Source: a bacterium (GTDB taxonomy: Bacteria; UBA9089; JAHJRX01). From it: a stretch of 6,533 bases of DNA. Positions within the stretch are counted from its first letter, which is position 1, and each line of letters starts with the position of its first letter. A model generated the notes under the pieces. It saw only the letters and a program-made list of their open reading frames with translations, had not been told where the DNA came from and ran no database searches. The stretch is taken from positions 1-6,533 of the forward strand of contig JASEGW010000086.1 in the NCBI GenBank assembly GCA_030017825.1, read 5' to 3'. Positions 6,339 to 6,533 of the stretch are shown piece by piece. The position numbers and the translations under genes were made by a program.

Positions 6339-6469
6339 ATGCTGCGTCTTTAATTAGCGTATATCCTAATCCTTTCTATCCCTTAAAAAACGATAAAGCT
6401 ACTTTTATAAATCTTTCTGGAAAAGAAGATACTATTATTAAATTGTATAATAGACTTACTGCAAAATAA
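6329..6469 (+). pseudogene. Fragment of a C-terminal T9SS/FlgD-like sorting-type domain
   Basis: In the frame offset from the preceding gene there is a start-less stretch, KILDAASLISVYPNPFYPLK, then ATFINLSGKEDTIIKLYN. This matches the usual C-terminal pattern of many secreted proteins (VYPNPF-x-P ... v-t-F-x-N-L-p ... a-T-I-K-I-Y-x-l-x-G). The similarity ends at KLYN, exactly where the right inverted-repeat arm begins (6451). The frame then reads RLTAK and stops at 6467-6469. Expected remaining residues (typically L-x-G-x-L-V-K) are missing. This is the tail of an exported protein, possibly the same gene as the signal-peptide frame before it after an internal deletion and a one-base frameshift, interrupted by the repeat. 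Confidence 0.6.
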
Positions 6470-6500
6470 ATCAGTTACTTTACAAAAATGCTATAATTCC
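6451..6500. repeat. Right arm of the ~50-bp terminal inverted repeat
   Basis: It is the reverse complement of 1-50 with 48 of 50 positions identical (differences at 6463 and 6478). The inner boundary begins TAGACTTACTGC. Beyond 6500 another 33 bases follow with no recognisable gene, but a + strand frame is open from 6409 to the window end (ending TDKAIELFIK) without a visible start codon. The neighbouring VYPNPF-type fragment loses its family pattern at this boundary, as the DUF167 remnant does at the left arm. I infer the edge of an inserted repeated element. Confidence 0.85.
6489..6497 (+). promoter_or_regulatory. Possible extended -10 promoter in the right repeat arm
   Basis: TGCTATAAT is a perfect extended -10 element pointing out of the operon toward the right edge. 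If the repeat is an insertion-sequence end, this could drive its transposase. No -35 is evident and no start codon follows within the remaining 36 bases. Confidence 0.35.
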
Positions 6501-6533
6501 TTTACTGACAAGGCAATAGAGCTATTTATTAAA

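Overview
The window is AT-rich (roughly 30% G+C by eye) and reads almost entirely on the + strand as one tightly packed bacterial housekeeping operon. The order is: remnant of a DUF167/YggU gene, ileS, a small TraR/DksA-type zinc-finger gene, lspA, lgt, a small unknown membrane/exported protein, an RluD-type pseudouridine synthase gene, and the start of an exported protein. Junctions are overlapping or separated by 0-14 bp, except for a 71-bp gap before ileS that holds the only credible internal promoter. Several starts have weak or no Shine-Dalgarno sequence and probably depend on translational coupling.

How the genes work together: IleS charges tRNA-Ile. LspA and Lgt are two consecutive enzymes of lipoprotein maturation. 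The RluD-type enzyme modifies 23S rRNA. The TraR/DksA protein probably acts on RNA polymerase. No antibiotic-resistance, CRISPR, rRNA or tRNA genes were seen.

The edges are the unusual part. Positions 1-50 and 6451-6500 form an inverted repeat with 48 of 50 positions matching (53 bp if three further matching inner bases are counted). On the left, recognisable DUF167 coding sequence begins just inside the repeat, has an in-frame stop upstream and has no start codon. On the right, a fragment resembling a T9SS/FlgD-like C-terminal domain (VYPNPF motif) stops matching its family where the repeat begins. The operon therefore appears to be bounded on both sides by ends of a repeated element, probably insertion sequences, or by a contig-edge artefact. 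Between rluD and the right repeat lies an exported glycoside-hydrolase-like N-terminus. It is followed, one frame away, by the C-terminal-type fragment, which looks like a decayed, internally deleted secreted-protein gene.

Organism: low G+C, this lipoprotein/translation gene order, and exported proteins with a VYPNPF-type C-terminus together suggest Elusimicrobiota (for example an Endomicrobia-like, host-associated lineage) or Omnitrophota. This is an inference with low to moderate confidence. The truncated genes at both edges would fit a genome undergoing erosion or insertion-sequence expansion.
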